A stretch of 64,000 bases of DNA, from the NCBI GenBank assembly GCA_036874045.1, contig JAZBRI010000009.1, positions 1,736,001 to 1,800,000 on the forward strand. The letters run 5' to 3'. Numbering within the stretch: the first letter of the stretch is position 1; each line of letters begins with the position of its first letter. The notes under the pieces are model-generated. The model was not told the DNA's origin. It worked only from the letters and a program-made list of their open reading frames with translations, and did no database searches. The stretch comes from Cymodocea nodosa. Its lineage: Eukaryota; Streptophyta; Magnoliopsida; Alismatales; Cymodoceaceae. Positions 9,766-21,985 of this stretch are shown in pieces. The position numbers were made by a program, and so were the translations under genes.

Positions 9766-12085
9766 TGTTTAGGTTTTTCCAGCACTACACTAGAAAAACT
9801 TGGATTTGTTACTTCTGTTTTTACTTAGTTAATTTATCTTTATGCCTATTCTCTCTTTTAGAAGTAAACAAACAACCTTTAATACAATTTAGATATTAAT
9901 TCCAATTTGTACTTTAACTGCATGTGCACAGTGTTTATTGTATCAATGTGTAAGTACAGGTCGATCCCATAGGGAATTGCTGAAGAACTTGAGAACTGTT
10001 CGTTTGTTAACAATCAAATTTATATATTCAATAAGCTCTACGTTGAATTACAGTTAACTCAACGGACTAAGTTCGTTGAGTTATGGCTAACTTAACGGAC
10101 TAACCTCATGGAGTTAAGTTAACTCCACGAGCCTGACTTTTCTTTTTAATACTGCTATTTACAAAGGAATTCGGCCAACCATTGGACGATTCCACAGATT
10201 GTAAATAACATCAATTAAGCTCTTTAATGTTAGTTAACATTGGATTTATCATTAAGCAATACTAATATTTAGATAATTCAAATAGTAACCATTAAAATCT
10301 TTAAGTCTTTTGAACGAACCAATTTCAGTAAACTGTAAAACTAAAATAAACATAAAACAATCACAACACTAACAAAGATAACATTAATCACGATACAACA
10401 CAAACAATACAACACTCAAATACAACATACAAACATAGATAAATTGTTTTTGGTATTTTTTTTTAATATGAACATGGAAATGGGCGGAAGGTGAAATGTA
10501 AAGTAATCTCACTTGACAGTAAATACTTCTGACACTACTTGCAACGCGATTACACCATTGAAAATTAAACTACTTACAATTCTGTCTCCTCTCCCTATAG
10601 AATCAGGAGTCCAGAATTGCAAGATGATCTCCTCTTCAGCATACAGGCATCAACCCGAAGCCAAGGCTAAAAGCTTTACGATCTCCTGAAATATGAGTCG
10701 GCGCTTGGTGAAAATGGCTTCCCTTCCCGCGACGAGATCACTCCTCACAGTGGTTGTCAGGCACTGTGTTTGGCTCGGAATCGACCCGACATCAGGCAAG
10801 TATCCTCACAGACCTCTGATGGTTGGTGATTATGGTGGTGATGATGATGGTTGGTGTGGTACTTCAGAGAATTGCAACGCTCATCCTCCTCTGCACACAC
10901 TGTCCGTCCATCGATCACACGCTTCTTTTTTTTTTCTTCTTTTCTTTTATATTTCTTCAGTAGTAACTGCTTCTGCTTGAATGATCGGTTGTATTTCCTT
11001 CATTCATATCAATGGCGATGATTTCTTCTCCTGCGCAATACATGCAAACGTGGTTTTTTCTCTTCCAACTGTCTGTTCCTACAACTGCTATAGTGGCATA
11101 TTAGAAAATAAATAGTCCGTAGAGTTACTGATAACTCAACGGATTTCTTTGTTGATTTAACTATAAAACACATGCAATAAAGAAATAAGCCGCTAACATA
11201 ACGTGTTACCTTAGTGTATATTCATGTAACTCAACGCGTATAGTTATGCTAACTTAACGAGTTAAACATGTGCATCTCACGTGATATACTAAAGTCTTTA
11301 AATTCAACACGTGCATAAATTTAACTATCCGATGCTCAAGTGCATTTCAGATACTTATAAACTTAACTATCCAATGCTCAGATGCATTTTGGATAGTTAC
11401 AAATAACTCACTGATATATAACTTAAGTAAATCTACTAGATCTCGACATGTGTCAGTAGCAGTTTAATCATAAAATATCATTTCGGAGAGTTACAGGTTT
11501 AACTATCCGATGCTCAGATGCATTTCGGATAGTTATAGCTAACTCACCAAAAATCCACTTAAGTCACTTTCCCAGAACATGACACGTGCCCCCAACTATT
11601 TTATAAATAAAAAGAGATTTCGGAGAGTTATAGGGACAACTATCCGATGCCCAACTGCAATTTCGGATAGTTATAGATAACTCACCGAAAGTTCACTTAA
11701 GTCATTTATTATGGTTTCGACATGTGTACTTTAGGAAATAATAAAATATTCTCTCAAAACATAACTGTTCGGCAATTTAAACATAACTATCTGATACATG
11801 TTCGGTCTGTTAAACATAACTGTCCAAATATGTTCGATATGTTAAACATAACTGTCCGAAATATCAAAAAATTCGGATACTTAAGAATTTCACAGCCTGC
11901 AACTTACCGACAGTTCATAAATGTACTAAATTAACATTAATTCCCCCAAATTAAGCAAATTCTTCAATTAAAGCATATAACAGTGCAATTATAATATAAT
12001 GGCTTAATTCTTATATGATAAGCTAAATATTATGCAATTAACCATCATTTAACCGTTAATAATATGCACTTTTTCATTCTAAACA
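9766..12085 (-). repeat. 5' LTR of element A (2320 bp)
   Basis: Minus-strand ends are TGTTTAGAATG and CCTAAACA. The same LTR occurs as a solo copy at 29232-31237 and as the 3' LTR of B at 61109. The U3 part (11100-11930) is packed with TAACTATCCGA / TCGGATAGTTA and related pairs, CACGTG boxes and ACTTAAGT. A second cluster (AACTCAACGGA) lies at 10030-10140. A GC-rich island at about 10600-10900 carries an antisense ORF. LTRs provide promoter, terminator and integration ends. Confidence 0.9.
10693..10980 (+). other. GC-rich island with conserved antisense ORF inside the Athila LTR
   Basis: A 95-codon ORF starting MSRRLVKMASLPATRSLL runs opposite to the LTR. The solo LTR has the counterpart at 30013-30318 (101 codons, about the same length and mostly identical over the first 60 residues), also antisense. 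In B's LTR the region (about 62150-62350) is recognisable but decayed. The island is clearly GC-richer than the rest of the LTR. It could be a captured host fragment, a structured leader, or chance coding; the protein is not recognised. Confidence 0.4.
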
Positions 12086-14516
12086 CTTCCCTAGATACAC
12101 TTGAGTATATTTTCTAGCATCTAAGATAGAAGTTTTTGAAAAGTTTAAAATGTTTTGCAATTTTGTTCAAAATGAACAAAGTGTCTCTATTCAAAAACTT
12201 AAGAGTGATCATGGTACGGAATTTGATAATGATCAAATCAATAATTATTGTAATGAGCATGGCATTGATCATAGATTTTCTTTTCTAAGAGCACTGTCTC
12301 AAAATGGTGTTGTTGAGAGAAAGAATAGATCACTTCAAGAAATGGCCAAAACTATGTTGAATGAACATAAGTTACCTCAAAATCTTTGAGGTGAAGTAGT
12401 GAATACAGCTTGTTATGTTATTAACAGAAGTCACTTAAAACCTCGTGTTAATAAAACTCCTTTTGAAATTATGTTTAATAGGGTTCCAAAAATTTCCTAT
12501 ATGAAACCATTTGGCTGCAAGTGTTTTATTCTTAATACTAAAGATAAAAGGGATAAATTTCAAGCCAAAGCAGATGAAGGAATTTTTGTAAGTTACTCTA
12601 CTAGAAGTAAAGCCTATAGAGTATATAACAAGACTTCTAGGACTATTAAAGAAACCCTCCATGTAAGCTTCAATAAAAATTCTTTTAGAGAATCTCAATC
12701 TAAAGCTGATAATGATGATATGATCAATTTTCCAAAAGAGTTAGAGATCAATAGAGAGATTGAAGATTTATCTGAGAAAATCAAAAATATAAACTTAAAT
12801 GATCAAACTAATGATGAAAGTGATGGACCTTCAGATGCTGATGAAAATATTGAGGAAAATAAGAGAAATTGGCGTTATTCTTCATCACATCCCATTACTC
12901 AAGTCATTGGTAATATTAACGAAGGAATTAAAACTATAGCTTCAGTAAATTTAAATAGTATGTGTATGTTTGTTTCTATGGTGGAACCAAGGAATATAGA
13001 AGAAACATTATCTGATGAAAATTGCATAATGTCAATGCAAGAAGAACTAAATCAATTCATCAGAAATGATGTTTGGGAATTAGTCTCTCCACTAGAAAAT
13101 CAGTCCATAATAGGTACAAAGTGGATATTTAGAAACAAAACTAATGAAACTAGTCAAGTTATAAGAAACAAAGCTAGATTAGTTGTACAAGGGTATATAC
13201 AAGAAGAAGGACTAGATTATGATAAAACATTTGCTCTTGTGGCTAGGTTAGAAAGTATTAGAATATTATTGGCCTATGCTTGTTATATGGATTTTAAATT
13301 ATATCAAATAGATGTAAAGAGTGCATTTCTAAATGGTTTAATTAATGAAGAAGTCTATGTAAAACAACCACTTGGATTTGAAGATATTGAAAATCCTAAC
13401 TTTGTGTATAAATTGAAGAAAGCCTTATATGGTTTGAAGCTAGCACTTAGATCATGGTATGAAAGATTATCTACTTTTTTAATGGAACAAGGTTATATCA
13501 TGGGAAAAGTAGATCATACTCTATTTATCAAGAGAGATGGTAAAGTTCAAATTGTTGTTCAAATATATGTGGATGATATAATCTTTGGAGCAACTTCTGA
13601 TAAACTGATAAAAATATTTTCTAAAGAGATGACTAGTCAGTTTGAAATGAGTATAATAGGAGAACTTTCATATTTTTTAGGACTTCAAATTAAGCAAATG
13701 GATAAAGGTATATTTTTAAATCAGGAAAAATATGCAGATGAAATGCTTAAGAAATTTAATTTTAATGATACAAGGATTCGAGGAACTCCTATGAGTATTT
13801 CTCTAAAGTTAGATATTGATGACATAGGAAAACCAATAGATCAAAGAAAATACAGAAGTATGATTGGTTCTTTACTTTATTTGACTACTAGTAGACTTGA
13901 TATTATGTTTGCTGTGTATGCTTGTGCTAGATTTCAATCTAATCCTAAAGAATCACACTTAATTGTAGTTAAAAGAATATTTAGATATATACAAGGAACT
14001 AAAAATTTCAGACTATATTATTCTAAGGATAGTTCAATAAATCTTATAGGATATACTGATGCTGATTATGTAGGATCTAAGTCTGATAGAAAGAGTACTA
14101 GTGGCACATGTCAATTATTGGGAAATAATTTAGTGTCATGATTTAGTAAAAAGTAAAACTATGTAGTACTTTCTACTACAGAAGCTGAATATGTTGCTAC
14201 TGCACTATGTTGCACTCAGATTCTGTTCATAAGGCAAACTTTAGAAGATTTTGGATTATCTTATGATACAATTGAGATTTATTGTGACAGTAGTTCTGCA
14301 ATAAATCTTTCCAAAAATCCTGTATTACATTCTAGAGTAAAGCATATAGAGCTTAGACATCATTTTCTAAGAGATAACGTAATTAAAGGAAAAATTAAAT
14401 TAGAATTTGTATCTAGTAAAAATCAATTAGCTGATATATTTACAAAACCTCTAGACAAAAATACATTCTACAACATAAGATTAAATTTGGGTATTTGTAG
14501 GCTATGTGATGTGTAA
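12086..14516 (+). pseudogene. pol of element D (integrase end, RT, RNase H)
   Basis: One frame runs from the integrase core to TAA 14514-14516 without a frameshift. Integrase shows KLKSDHGTEFDN and SQNGVVERKNRSLQEM. RT shows TKWIFRNK, the YVDDIIFGA active site and MIGSLLYLTTSRLDIMF. RNase H shows TGTCQLLGNN, STTEAEYVATA and SRVKHIELRHHFLRD. Stops occur where relatives have Trp or Gln: TGA just after the junction, TGA at about 12388, TGA at about 14139 and TAA at about 14154. The pattern is nonsense decay rather than indels. Confidence 0.88.
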
Positions 14517-15700
14517 AATGCTTAAACTCCATAAAAAGTTATTGATGATGTTGTTCACCTCATAGATATTATATATTTATCATAAATATCTAAGTAATAT
14601 CTAAACTACTGCATAAGATATTATGTATTTATTGTAAAATCATAGTAGTATCTTATTGATTTTAAGTAGGTTATCAATTTTAATGGTTTTCATGATTTTA
14701 AATGGAAGTGTAAATGAAAAATATTAAATACTTCTGAAATTCTGAAATTTTGATTAAGTGTATTCTTTGAACCGAGGAAAGTGCATATGATCATGCATCA
14801 ATTTGACTTGATTGATTAAACTTGTAGAATAATTTATATGTAACTCATCTTAAACTGTTAATTAGAAGTATAAGCTTATTGAAACTGATTCATATTTTCA
14901 GTAAAATCATAGAAGTAAAAATTGTATGAGATTTGTGTTTTATTGCATCTGTATTAATGGAATACATATATACTATGCTTAAAATGAAAAGTGCTTACAA
15001 AAGTGAAAATTTGTGAAAGTTTATTGATTAGTTTGATCACGAGCCTTTTGTACTTAAGTAGATAGGTATGTAAGGATTGTTGTCCTAAAAAAGGATTCTT
15101 TAAATCTGGCAACCTAAGGTCCTGATTAGATCTGAGATTGTTGACTGAAAGCTCATTTCACGGGTACATTAGAAAGCTCTTGTATGATTCAAGCTTTTCA
15201 AACTAACTTTTAAAGAAAATTATGAATATTTACTATTTTGAAAAAAAAAAGGTTTCATTAATTATAGATATCTTTGAATCGAATATAGTTTCTACCAATA
15301 TGACTACTGATTTATTGAATCAAAATTAGTACTTTTGAAAATGTTTATTTGAGATACATTCCTTTATTCTCCTTGAATTAATCATATTGAGTTCAAAGTT
15401 GTGTTTTGATTTATATACAGTAGGAATTGATTCTGGAAATCATTTTTGATGAATTCAGGATAACGGAAGTTTCTGAAGAGAAAATTTAAAACTATAGTTA
15501 TACTTAACATCTATTATTATACAAGTATATTTTGTATGTTATTGAATATATAAGAAGTATATTTGTAGGGGGAGGATTAACAATGTCCAAAACAGATTAA
15601 TATAATTCAGAATACAAATCTTGGTTAATATGAATTAAAGTCCTCTTAAGATCTTGATGAAACAATTTAAAAAGACAAATAAACTATTTTAGATTCATAA
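14517..15700 (+). other. Athila-like 3' noncoding block within copia D
   Basis: No gene. From about 14750 to 15600 the sequence closely follows the 3' noncoding region of Athila A (minus strand, roughly 1000 down to 180) and B (43540-45046 and on). An example is GATAGGTATGTAAGGATTG at 15060 against 44947 in B. In A and B this block lies between ORF3/ORF4 and the LTR; in D it lies between copia RNase H and ORF3. Confidence 0.75.
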
Positions 15701-16096
15701 GAAGAGAATGTTAGAATAGTTTATAATGTTCTCAAGATAATGTTAAGTGTAGCATGTGTGTTGTCTTCGAAAGGTTTCAGTTGAAAGCATCCGAAACTTG
15801 TTTTTTTGTTAAGTGTACTAACTGAACGTTATGTTATATAAGGTAACGTGTAAAACTACCTCTAGACAACGTTTTACTCATTAGGTTAATTAACTCAACG
15901 AGCTACATTGGAATTTTTTGGGTACCTTGATTGAATAAACTATATTCAATGCTCATTTGAAATCCAAACCCGACTTATACATGTTGAGTTATTCACCTAA
16001 AAACCCTATTTAAACACTTATTACATGGGCACTTAGGTTATTCGTAAACTTTAGTCTGCAAATCTTTCCCGCTTGTTGCTATTACAACCTGTGACG
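15701..16096 (+). promoter_or_regulatory. Putative ORF3 promoter in element D (LTR-like segment)
   Basis: The segment holds LTR-type motifs (TTAATTAACTCAACGAGC, GTTGAGTTATTCACC) and a TATA-like CCCTATTTAAACAC about 85 bp before the ORF3 ATG. A and E have comparable segments in the same position. Internal transcription start is inferred, not shown. Confidence 0.45.
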
Positions 16097-18356
16097 ATGG
16101 TTTCCAAATTCTACAAAGGTCATGGCAGAGGAAAAGGTAAAAGTGGAGGTGATGCAAAAGGAAAAGAAATCGATACTAATGAAGTTCCATGCACCTGGTT
16201 CAAGAAAATAGTTTGAGTGGACAAAATGTTAGCAAAAATTTATAGAGATTACTTCTTTCCTCAAGGTATATTAGATGAAGTTAGACAAGAGCTTCAACAT
16301 ACTGATGAAAATATTACATACATGGGTATTCGTAGTAAATTTGATAGAGAATACAAAATGAAATGTGCTGAGATTGCATTTCTCAAACAATATGCACAAT
16401 ATTTGGAAAAAGGTGTAGGTACATCAACTAGAATTCCTCAAATACCTATAAATAGTACAAGACTGCATGCATTTGAGGAAGAGTATGAATCAGCTATCCC
16501 TACCCCTTTATATTCAAAACAAGTAGAATCACATATTGCTGTAGATAAAAGAAAAGTTGACAGTCTTAGCAATAGAAAGTGACTTTGAAGAATTAAAGTA
16601 GAAAACTTTTCTAGAGCAATTTGAAAAGAAAACAACAATACTTGTAGAGGAGAAACATAAATATTATAGAAGAAGGAAAATAAGAAAAATTATGTCTATA
16701 GAAATAAAGTCTATTAGACAAGGACAATCGGATAAACATTTATTTCCAAAGGACAATGTATGTCTAGACATTGTATCTTTTAGTGCATTTGATAAACTCA
16801 TCAGTTCCGAGCATACTGAAACTGATGATGATAATGAGACTTTATTTTCTCTTGCTAGAAAACTTGAGAAGAAATGCAAGTCAAATATGAGCTCAAGTTT
16901 TTCTATTAGTACAAGTCCTGATGATGCAGCAATTGAAAAATCAAAGCATCAGGCAATTGACATTGAATAAGTTATTGCAGATATAATTGACAATGTTGAG
17001 GCAGTAACTAGTTCAAAGGCTGAATTGTCTAGAGTAGTAGATATTGAAAAAGTTAAGACTCTAGAAGAGCTAAATGTCAACCAGCCTTCTTCAGAATCTA
17101 TAGAAGTAGAGTCTGAGAATTCACAACATGTACAAATGGAACTATCTATTGCAAAAATTGAAAATTTACAGATAGATACACAGGCTAATGAATTTGTGCA
17201 AAATTTGAACTCTATATTTTCTATAGAAACTGAACAAATGAATGTGGAAGATATTGAAAATGTTCCTTACACTATTAAAGCTGAAGAATCAAGTGTACAT
17301 ACACAGCTTCAAGAAAATATTTTGACAAAGGAACAACATGACATTCATTTTGAAGAAGAGGTTCCTGAAGATGAATTAAACTCTGAATCAAGGATTCAAG
17401 TATCACCTTCTTTATGTATAGTATTACAAATTCAAGGAAATTCAATTTATTTTAGATTTGTGGAAGCATTACAGAAATACAATAATCTGATTACATGTCA
17501 GATTCTACATGCTAGACCAATAAAATTCAGAAATTTGATTGATATGAGAGATTTATTTGAGTATCAAGGCCTCATTCAATTCTTGCCAGTTGGAACGAAA
17601 TGGAAGTAGTATAAAGAGCTTATTACAGCTTTTTACAACAATCTGGTCAAGAATGAAAATATACTGACAACTCAAATAAATAAATAGGAGTTTATATTGT
17701 CTCCTGAATTAATTTTTGAAATTTTGGGATTAAAGAATGAAGGTGTTGTTGTTACCAATAGATTTGATATGATTAGACAACTAGAATGGAACATTCAGTC
17801 TTTATCAAATATTCCAGATGTATATTCTGAAATGAGACTCATGGAAAATCCAAATGTAAAGGCAAGGTTTATTGCAAATATATTACATGCCAATTTATTT
17901 CAGAGAGTTAGACACAATATGGAAGTCAGTAGAAGTTATTTATATGCCACTTATAGTCTGCTGAATAAAATTCAAATCAATTAGTTTGATGTTTTTACTT
18001 CTCAACTACAGCATATGAGTTCAAAGTTATTTTATGGTGATGTAGTATGTAGAATCCTTGCAAGCCAATTGAATTTATCCGACTAGCCCTCTGAAACTAA
18101 AGGCATGAGAGCTTTTAGTATAAAAGATTTGCAAAAATTCCAAGCCTTGCATCAACCTCAACATACACAACAACAACCAACAGATTGTATAGAACATATT
18201 TGACCACAACAACAAAGTTATTCAGTTCAAGCAGAACAGCAACCCCAACTACCTTCTGACCTAGATGATGTACTTAACAACATCAGAAATGATATTAGGC
18301 ATCTAGGAGATAAAATCTGTAATGCTATAAGTGATATACTTTGGAGGAATAGATAA
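16097..18356 (+). pseudogene. ORF3 of element D
   Basis: Starts MVSKFYKGHGRGKGKSGG (basic, Gly-rich). Next is a helical module (IYRDYFFPQGILDEVRQ), an acidic low-complexity middle, and the C-terminal domain with MRDLFEYQGLIQF, FYNNLV and LGLKNEGV (about 17530-18070). It ends in a Gln-rich tail and a short coiled coil finishing at TAA 18354-18356. The C-terminal domain is clearly homologous to ORF3 of Athila A and copia E. One frameshift near 16560-16590 and about eight internal stops break it. A stop after KIQIN (near 17983) is at the same place as one in E, where A has Trp. Function unknown. Confidence 0.75.
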
Positions 18357-18857
18357 CTGCTTGTTTGCTTGTATCTGAATACAAAATGTAATGTTTGTAT
18401 TCATTGTTTGATTCATCGAACAATACATTTTTTTGTAAATGTTTACCATTCTTATTATTGTTTACAAAAAGCATTGTTGTAAATATATCACTTACTATAT
18501 ATTCTGTGTAATTATCTTTTTGATTAATGACAAAAAGGGGGAGAAATGTTATAAAAAAAGATGATTATGATTTTAATTGCATATAGTATAAAGGGAGATG
18601 ATATTTATGATTATTGTAATCTGACATATGATTAATAATGAAAAGTAGAGAAATGATACTTATATAATTATTGACATCTGAAAGTTTTATTTCTAAGAGG
18701 TGAAAGTTACACAAACAATAGAAATAAGCTTAAGTGAACTTAAGTCAACAAACTTGTTTGTTGAATTAAAAGTTAACCCAGCAAAGGTGCTTTGTTGAGT
18801 TAAATATATTTCATAATTGATTTAATATGGTTTTGTCATCATCAAAAAGGGAGAGAT
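18357..18857 (+). other. 3' untranslated region and polypurine tract of element D
   Basis: No gene. Contains an upstream purine tract (AAAAAGGGGGAG near 18534) and the PPT AAAAAGGGAGAGAT (18844-18857) directly before the 3' LTR. Repeated PPT-like tracts also occur in E and C. Confidence 0.75.
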
Positions 18858-20552
18858 TGTTGAGTATTTTGTTTTGATGATCTGTGTTGAATGAAAATAA
18901 TCATATTTGCTCAATTACTATTGCTTGTGAAAAGAAATTAAAATCCTCAATTAATATAGAAAAAACTTACTGATATAAATACTTGTCTGTATTAGATATG
19001 AAATTATACTAAGTTAATAACTAGTCGTTTCGTTGTATTAATTTCTCAATTAACTAAACGTTAAGTTAACGTATGTTTTTATTGAAAAACATGATATGTT
19101 TTAAAGTTATATTTTCTGTATCATGAACAGTGCACGTTTAGACAACTCATTAAGTTAGAGTTTTGTTCGTATAGAGATCATGTGAGAATTCGTTAAGTTA
19201 GAAGCTTAAATGTTAAAATAGGTCACGTAAGAACTCGTTGAGTTAGTGAGTAAAAGAAGAGACAAACTTGTTAAGTTAGTGTTGTACACATGGTGAAATT
19301 ATAAGTTACGAATGTTATATTGTATCATGTGAGGTGCACATGTTTAACTCGTTAAGTTAACATAACTAAATGCATTGAGTTGCTATATTGAACACTAAGG
19401 CAATGCGTTTGGTTAGCATTATAAACTTAAGTTGTTATTTTTGCACATGGTAAATTTTTTATTATAAAAACATTTGTTTATTATTGGTTCGTTGAGTTAT
19501 CTGTAACACAACGGAGATGGTTCGTTGAGTTATCGTAATACAACAGAGATAGTTCGTTGAGTTAGCGTAACACCATAGAGATAGTTCGTTGAGTTAGCTA
19601 CAGTACTTGTCACGTGAGTTGGCACATGAGAAACTCGTTAAGTTAGAAACATTAAGTTATATATATACTTGTGTTACTCGTTTAGTTAGCATTAAAGTAA
19701 CGACTTCTTATTATACTTGATGAAAGATTTTGGATGAGAAAGTTTATTTTGCAGGAAATTTTTCAGAGATCTAGGATTAATGATTAAAGAAAATTTGAAA
19801 TGTAAACGTGGGTCAGAACGTGTGTATTTCGATGAAGGAAAAAGAAAAGGCGTGAAGAAGTGGAAGACTGATAGTGATTAAACGTGGAGGATATGCATGA
19901 AGTGAATATATAGTATAAAAGGCATAGAATTCTCATTGATCAGTTATCCCTACACACAAAAAGAAAATCTTTTCAGGGATCAAAAACACCTCTTCGGGGA
20001 AAAGCTCTCAGGTGGAAGAAAATTCAGTGAAGCATAAAAAGGTAAGATATATGTCACTAAAGATGTGAAGTATCAGGTGGAAGAAAATTCAGTGAAGTAG
20101 AAAAAGGTAAGATATATGTCATTGAAGATGTGAAGTATTAGGTGGAAAAAAATTTAGTGAAGCAGAAAAGGTCAGATTTACGTCACTAAAGATTTAAAAT
20201 ATTAGAAGAAAGCAAATTCGGTGAAGTAGAGAAAGACAAGATATTTGCTACTGAAGAATTACTGAAGAAGAAGAAGAAAGATCTCAAACAGGGAGAAATG
20301 TTTTAAATTCCGCAAATTAGTTTTCTCTATTTGTAGTTATGAAATTGTATAGATAAAACATGGTATCGATATATAATTGCATCTACAATTTCTAAGGAGA
20401 ATTGAATTGTTTATTGTAATTGAAACCTTGAATAAAAATGATTTTATGAAAATAGTGTCTTGACTTGTTTTTGAATTTTAAAGTTTCAATTATATTCGAA
20501 AATATTGAAAAACACAATTCACCCCCCTCTTGTGTAACTATACAATCCTACA
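18858..20552 (+). repeat. 3' LTR of element D (1695 bp)
   Basis: Begins TGTTGAGTATTTTG after the PPT and ends CAATCCTACA. U3 has a dense run of GTTGAGTTA / TTAAGTTAG motifs (18770-19690), including near-tandem copies of GTTCGTTGAGTTA at 19490-19600. The R/U5 part has three near-tandem copies, about 70 bp apart, of a GAAGAAAATTCAGTGAAG unit (20015-20240). The final ATTCACCCCCCTCTTGTG is typical of copia LTR ends. Confidence 0.88.
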
Positions 20553-20651
20553 TTATTTTTGCATTACCTAAATTTAAAAAGAGACCAAAAATATTGTGAA
20601 TTTTGTAGTATACTTAATTCACCCCCCTCTTAAGTATAAACCTTTCCTAAT
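20553..20651 (+). repeat. Fragment of an older copia LTR, the target of D
   Basis: The segment ends in CTTAATTCACCCCCCTCTTA and CCTTTCCTAATA, a decayed copia LTR terminus, and is separate from D's own LTR end about 65 bp earlier. D therefore seems to have inserted near the end of an older LTR. Only about 100 bp is recognisable. Confidence 0.5.
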
Positions 20652-21884
20652 AGCATCTAAAATGACAACAAACAATTCCCTTACAAGCATGTAATTCTCT
20701 AGCATTATTAGGATTATAATATCATTGTATTATATTATCTTTAGTGTTAAAATTTATTTGTATTTGAATCATTTTATTTTTACAAGATTTTTAGATGAAC
20801 AACTAGTTAAATGTCTAGATAAATTACTTATACCACCTAAAACTTTACATGAGAAGTCTACATAGCAAATGTTGTAGTTGACCATCTCTACTATAATGTC
20901 ATCTCTAAGTTTTTCATTTTTATTGTAAACTTCAACTATAAATTTGATCTTTTTCTTGATTTAGTAGTAGTACTTAAAGTCCATACTACACATTCCGTGG
21001 TTTAAACCTAAGAGTGTTGTTCTTGCTCAAAATTGTCATTGCTAGTACTATTGAAGATGTGTATAATTTTTGCAAAGAAGTAGACTTTGAAAGTTAAAGA
21101 AAGCTAAAATTTGAAAGATATTTTGTGTTTTGTGAAAGAAAGAAAAAAGATTAAATAAGTATGAGTTATGAAAAAAAATTTAATATTTTTTTCTATTTAT
21201 AATTTTTTTCCATCATTCATCCTCTCTCCTTTTTATCCATTTTCTTCCCTTAATTTTTTTCATTCCTACCAATATCAAATATCAACCTTTGTAAAAATAA
21301 AATTGAAATAACATTTGTTTTTTAAAAAACGAACGTTCGTAACATTCGCTTGTAGCCAACCTGAGGGTCGTGCACTCACGTGGGTTGGTCCACAAGTTGC
21401 ACAAGCCAACCCAGCCCGTTGGTTGGTATTTCAGCAAAATACGGCTTGGCTCAACTTGATTTTTAAATCAAATTAGACCAGATTAGCCTATTATGGGTTA
21501 CGTTGGATCAACCAGTGATGGTTTGGCCCATTTGACACTTCTATGTCCTGTAATATGTTTTGGAGCACATAAGTCTCGTGACAAGTGTCCTGTGTTGCTC
21601 TCACTTTTGGTTGCGTGGAAGAAATTCAAATCGTATACAAGCGAATGCTTAGCTTAAGTTTCGCACGTGCAAGAACTTGAACGAACAGAGACGAATAATC
21701 ACGTGTTGAAGAAAGAAGAAGAAGAAAAAACCTAAATTACGATGGAAAGCCCATTTAAAGTGTCCTGTCTGCCATTGTAGTGTCTTGTTTGGTCATGTGT
21801 CATCATCGGTCGAGTGCTTAATAGAGTCACGCGGAGTAGTTGTGGCTGCTGACGTCAGTAACTTCATCAAGACATACGTATACA

Positions 21885-21934
<50 letters not shown>

Positions 21935-21985
21935 TTAACAAATAATTTATTTGTGATTATAATTAACTATATATATATATAGTAT
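20652..21985. other. Intergenic DNA between element D and the CASP-like gene
   Basis: No convincing gene. AT-rich to about 21320, then a more mixed segment (21340-21540) with repeated GTTGG/CCAAC words and an end GGCCCATTTGACACTTCTA, probably an old noncoding repeat. A TA dinucleotide microsatellite of roughly 19 units lies at 21889-21926, just downstream of the gene's stop codon. Confidence 0.6.

Larger units (their letters stand above)
1..12085 (-). mobile_element. Element A: Athila-type Ty3/gypsy LTR retrotransposon, 3' LTR outside window
   Basis: Read on the minus strand the order is 5' LTR, tRNA-Asp-type primer site, gag zinc knuckle, aspartic protease, reverse transcriptase, RNase H, integrase, ORF3, long 3' noncoding region. 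Protease before RT and integrase after RNase H is the Ty3/gypsy order; the primer site and protease style fit the Athila lineage. Base 1 falls in the motif CTAAGGGACTAG, which in element B lies about 22 bp before the 3' LTR, so A's 3' LTR should start roughly 20 bp left of the window. The right end interrupts the integrase of copia element D; the 5 bp outside the LTR are CTTCC (12086-12090), the expected target duplication. All ORFs carry stops. Confidence 0.9.
12086..20552 (+). mobile_element. Element D: Ty1/copia (SIRE-like) retrotransposon, 5' part outside window
   Basis: The visible order is integrase core, RT, RNase H, Athila-like 3' block, promoter-like segment, ORF3, polypurine tract, 3' LTR. 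Integrase before RT is the Ty1/copia order. The left boundary is where element A inserted within integrase codons; D's 5' LTR, gag and protease should lie left of A. Long LTRs, a long post-pol region and an extra ORF fit the SIRE/Maximus lineage, an assignment from general knowledge. Confidence 0.85.

Noticed and set aside
14060-14160. Reassignment of TGA/TAG as Trp codons in the elements
   Set aside because: TGG codons remain common in the same ORFs (for example in RT) and Gln codons are also replaced by TAG/TAA, so ordinary nonsense mutation explains the stops.
19480-19620. Regular repeats in the D LTR as a CRISPR-like array
   Set aside because: Units are short, degenerate and inside a plant LTR; spacing and context fit promoter repeats.
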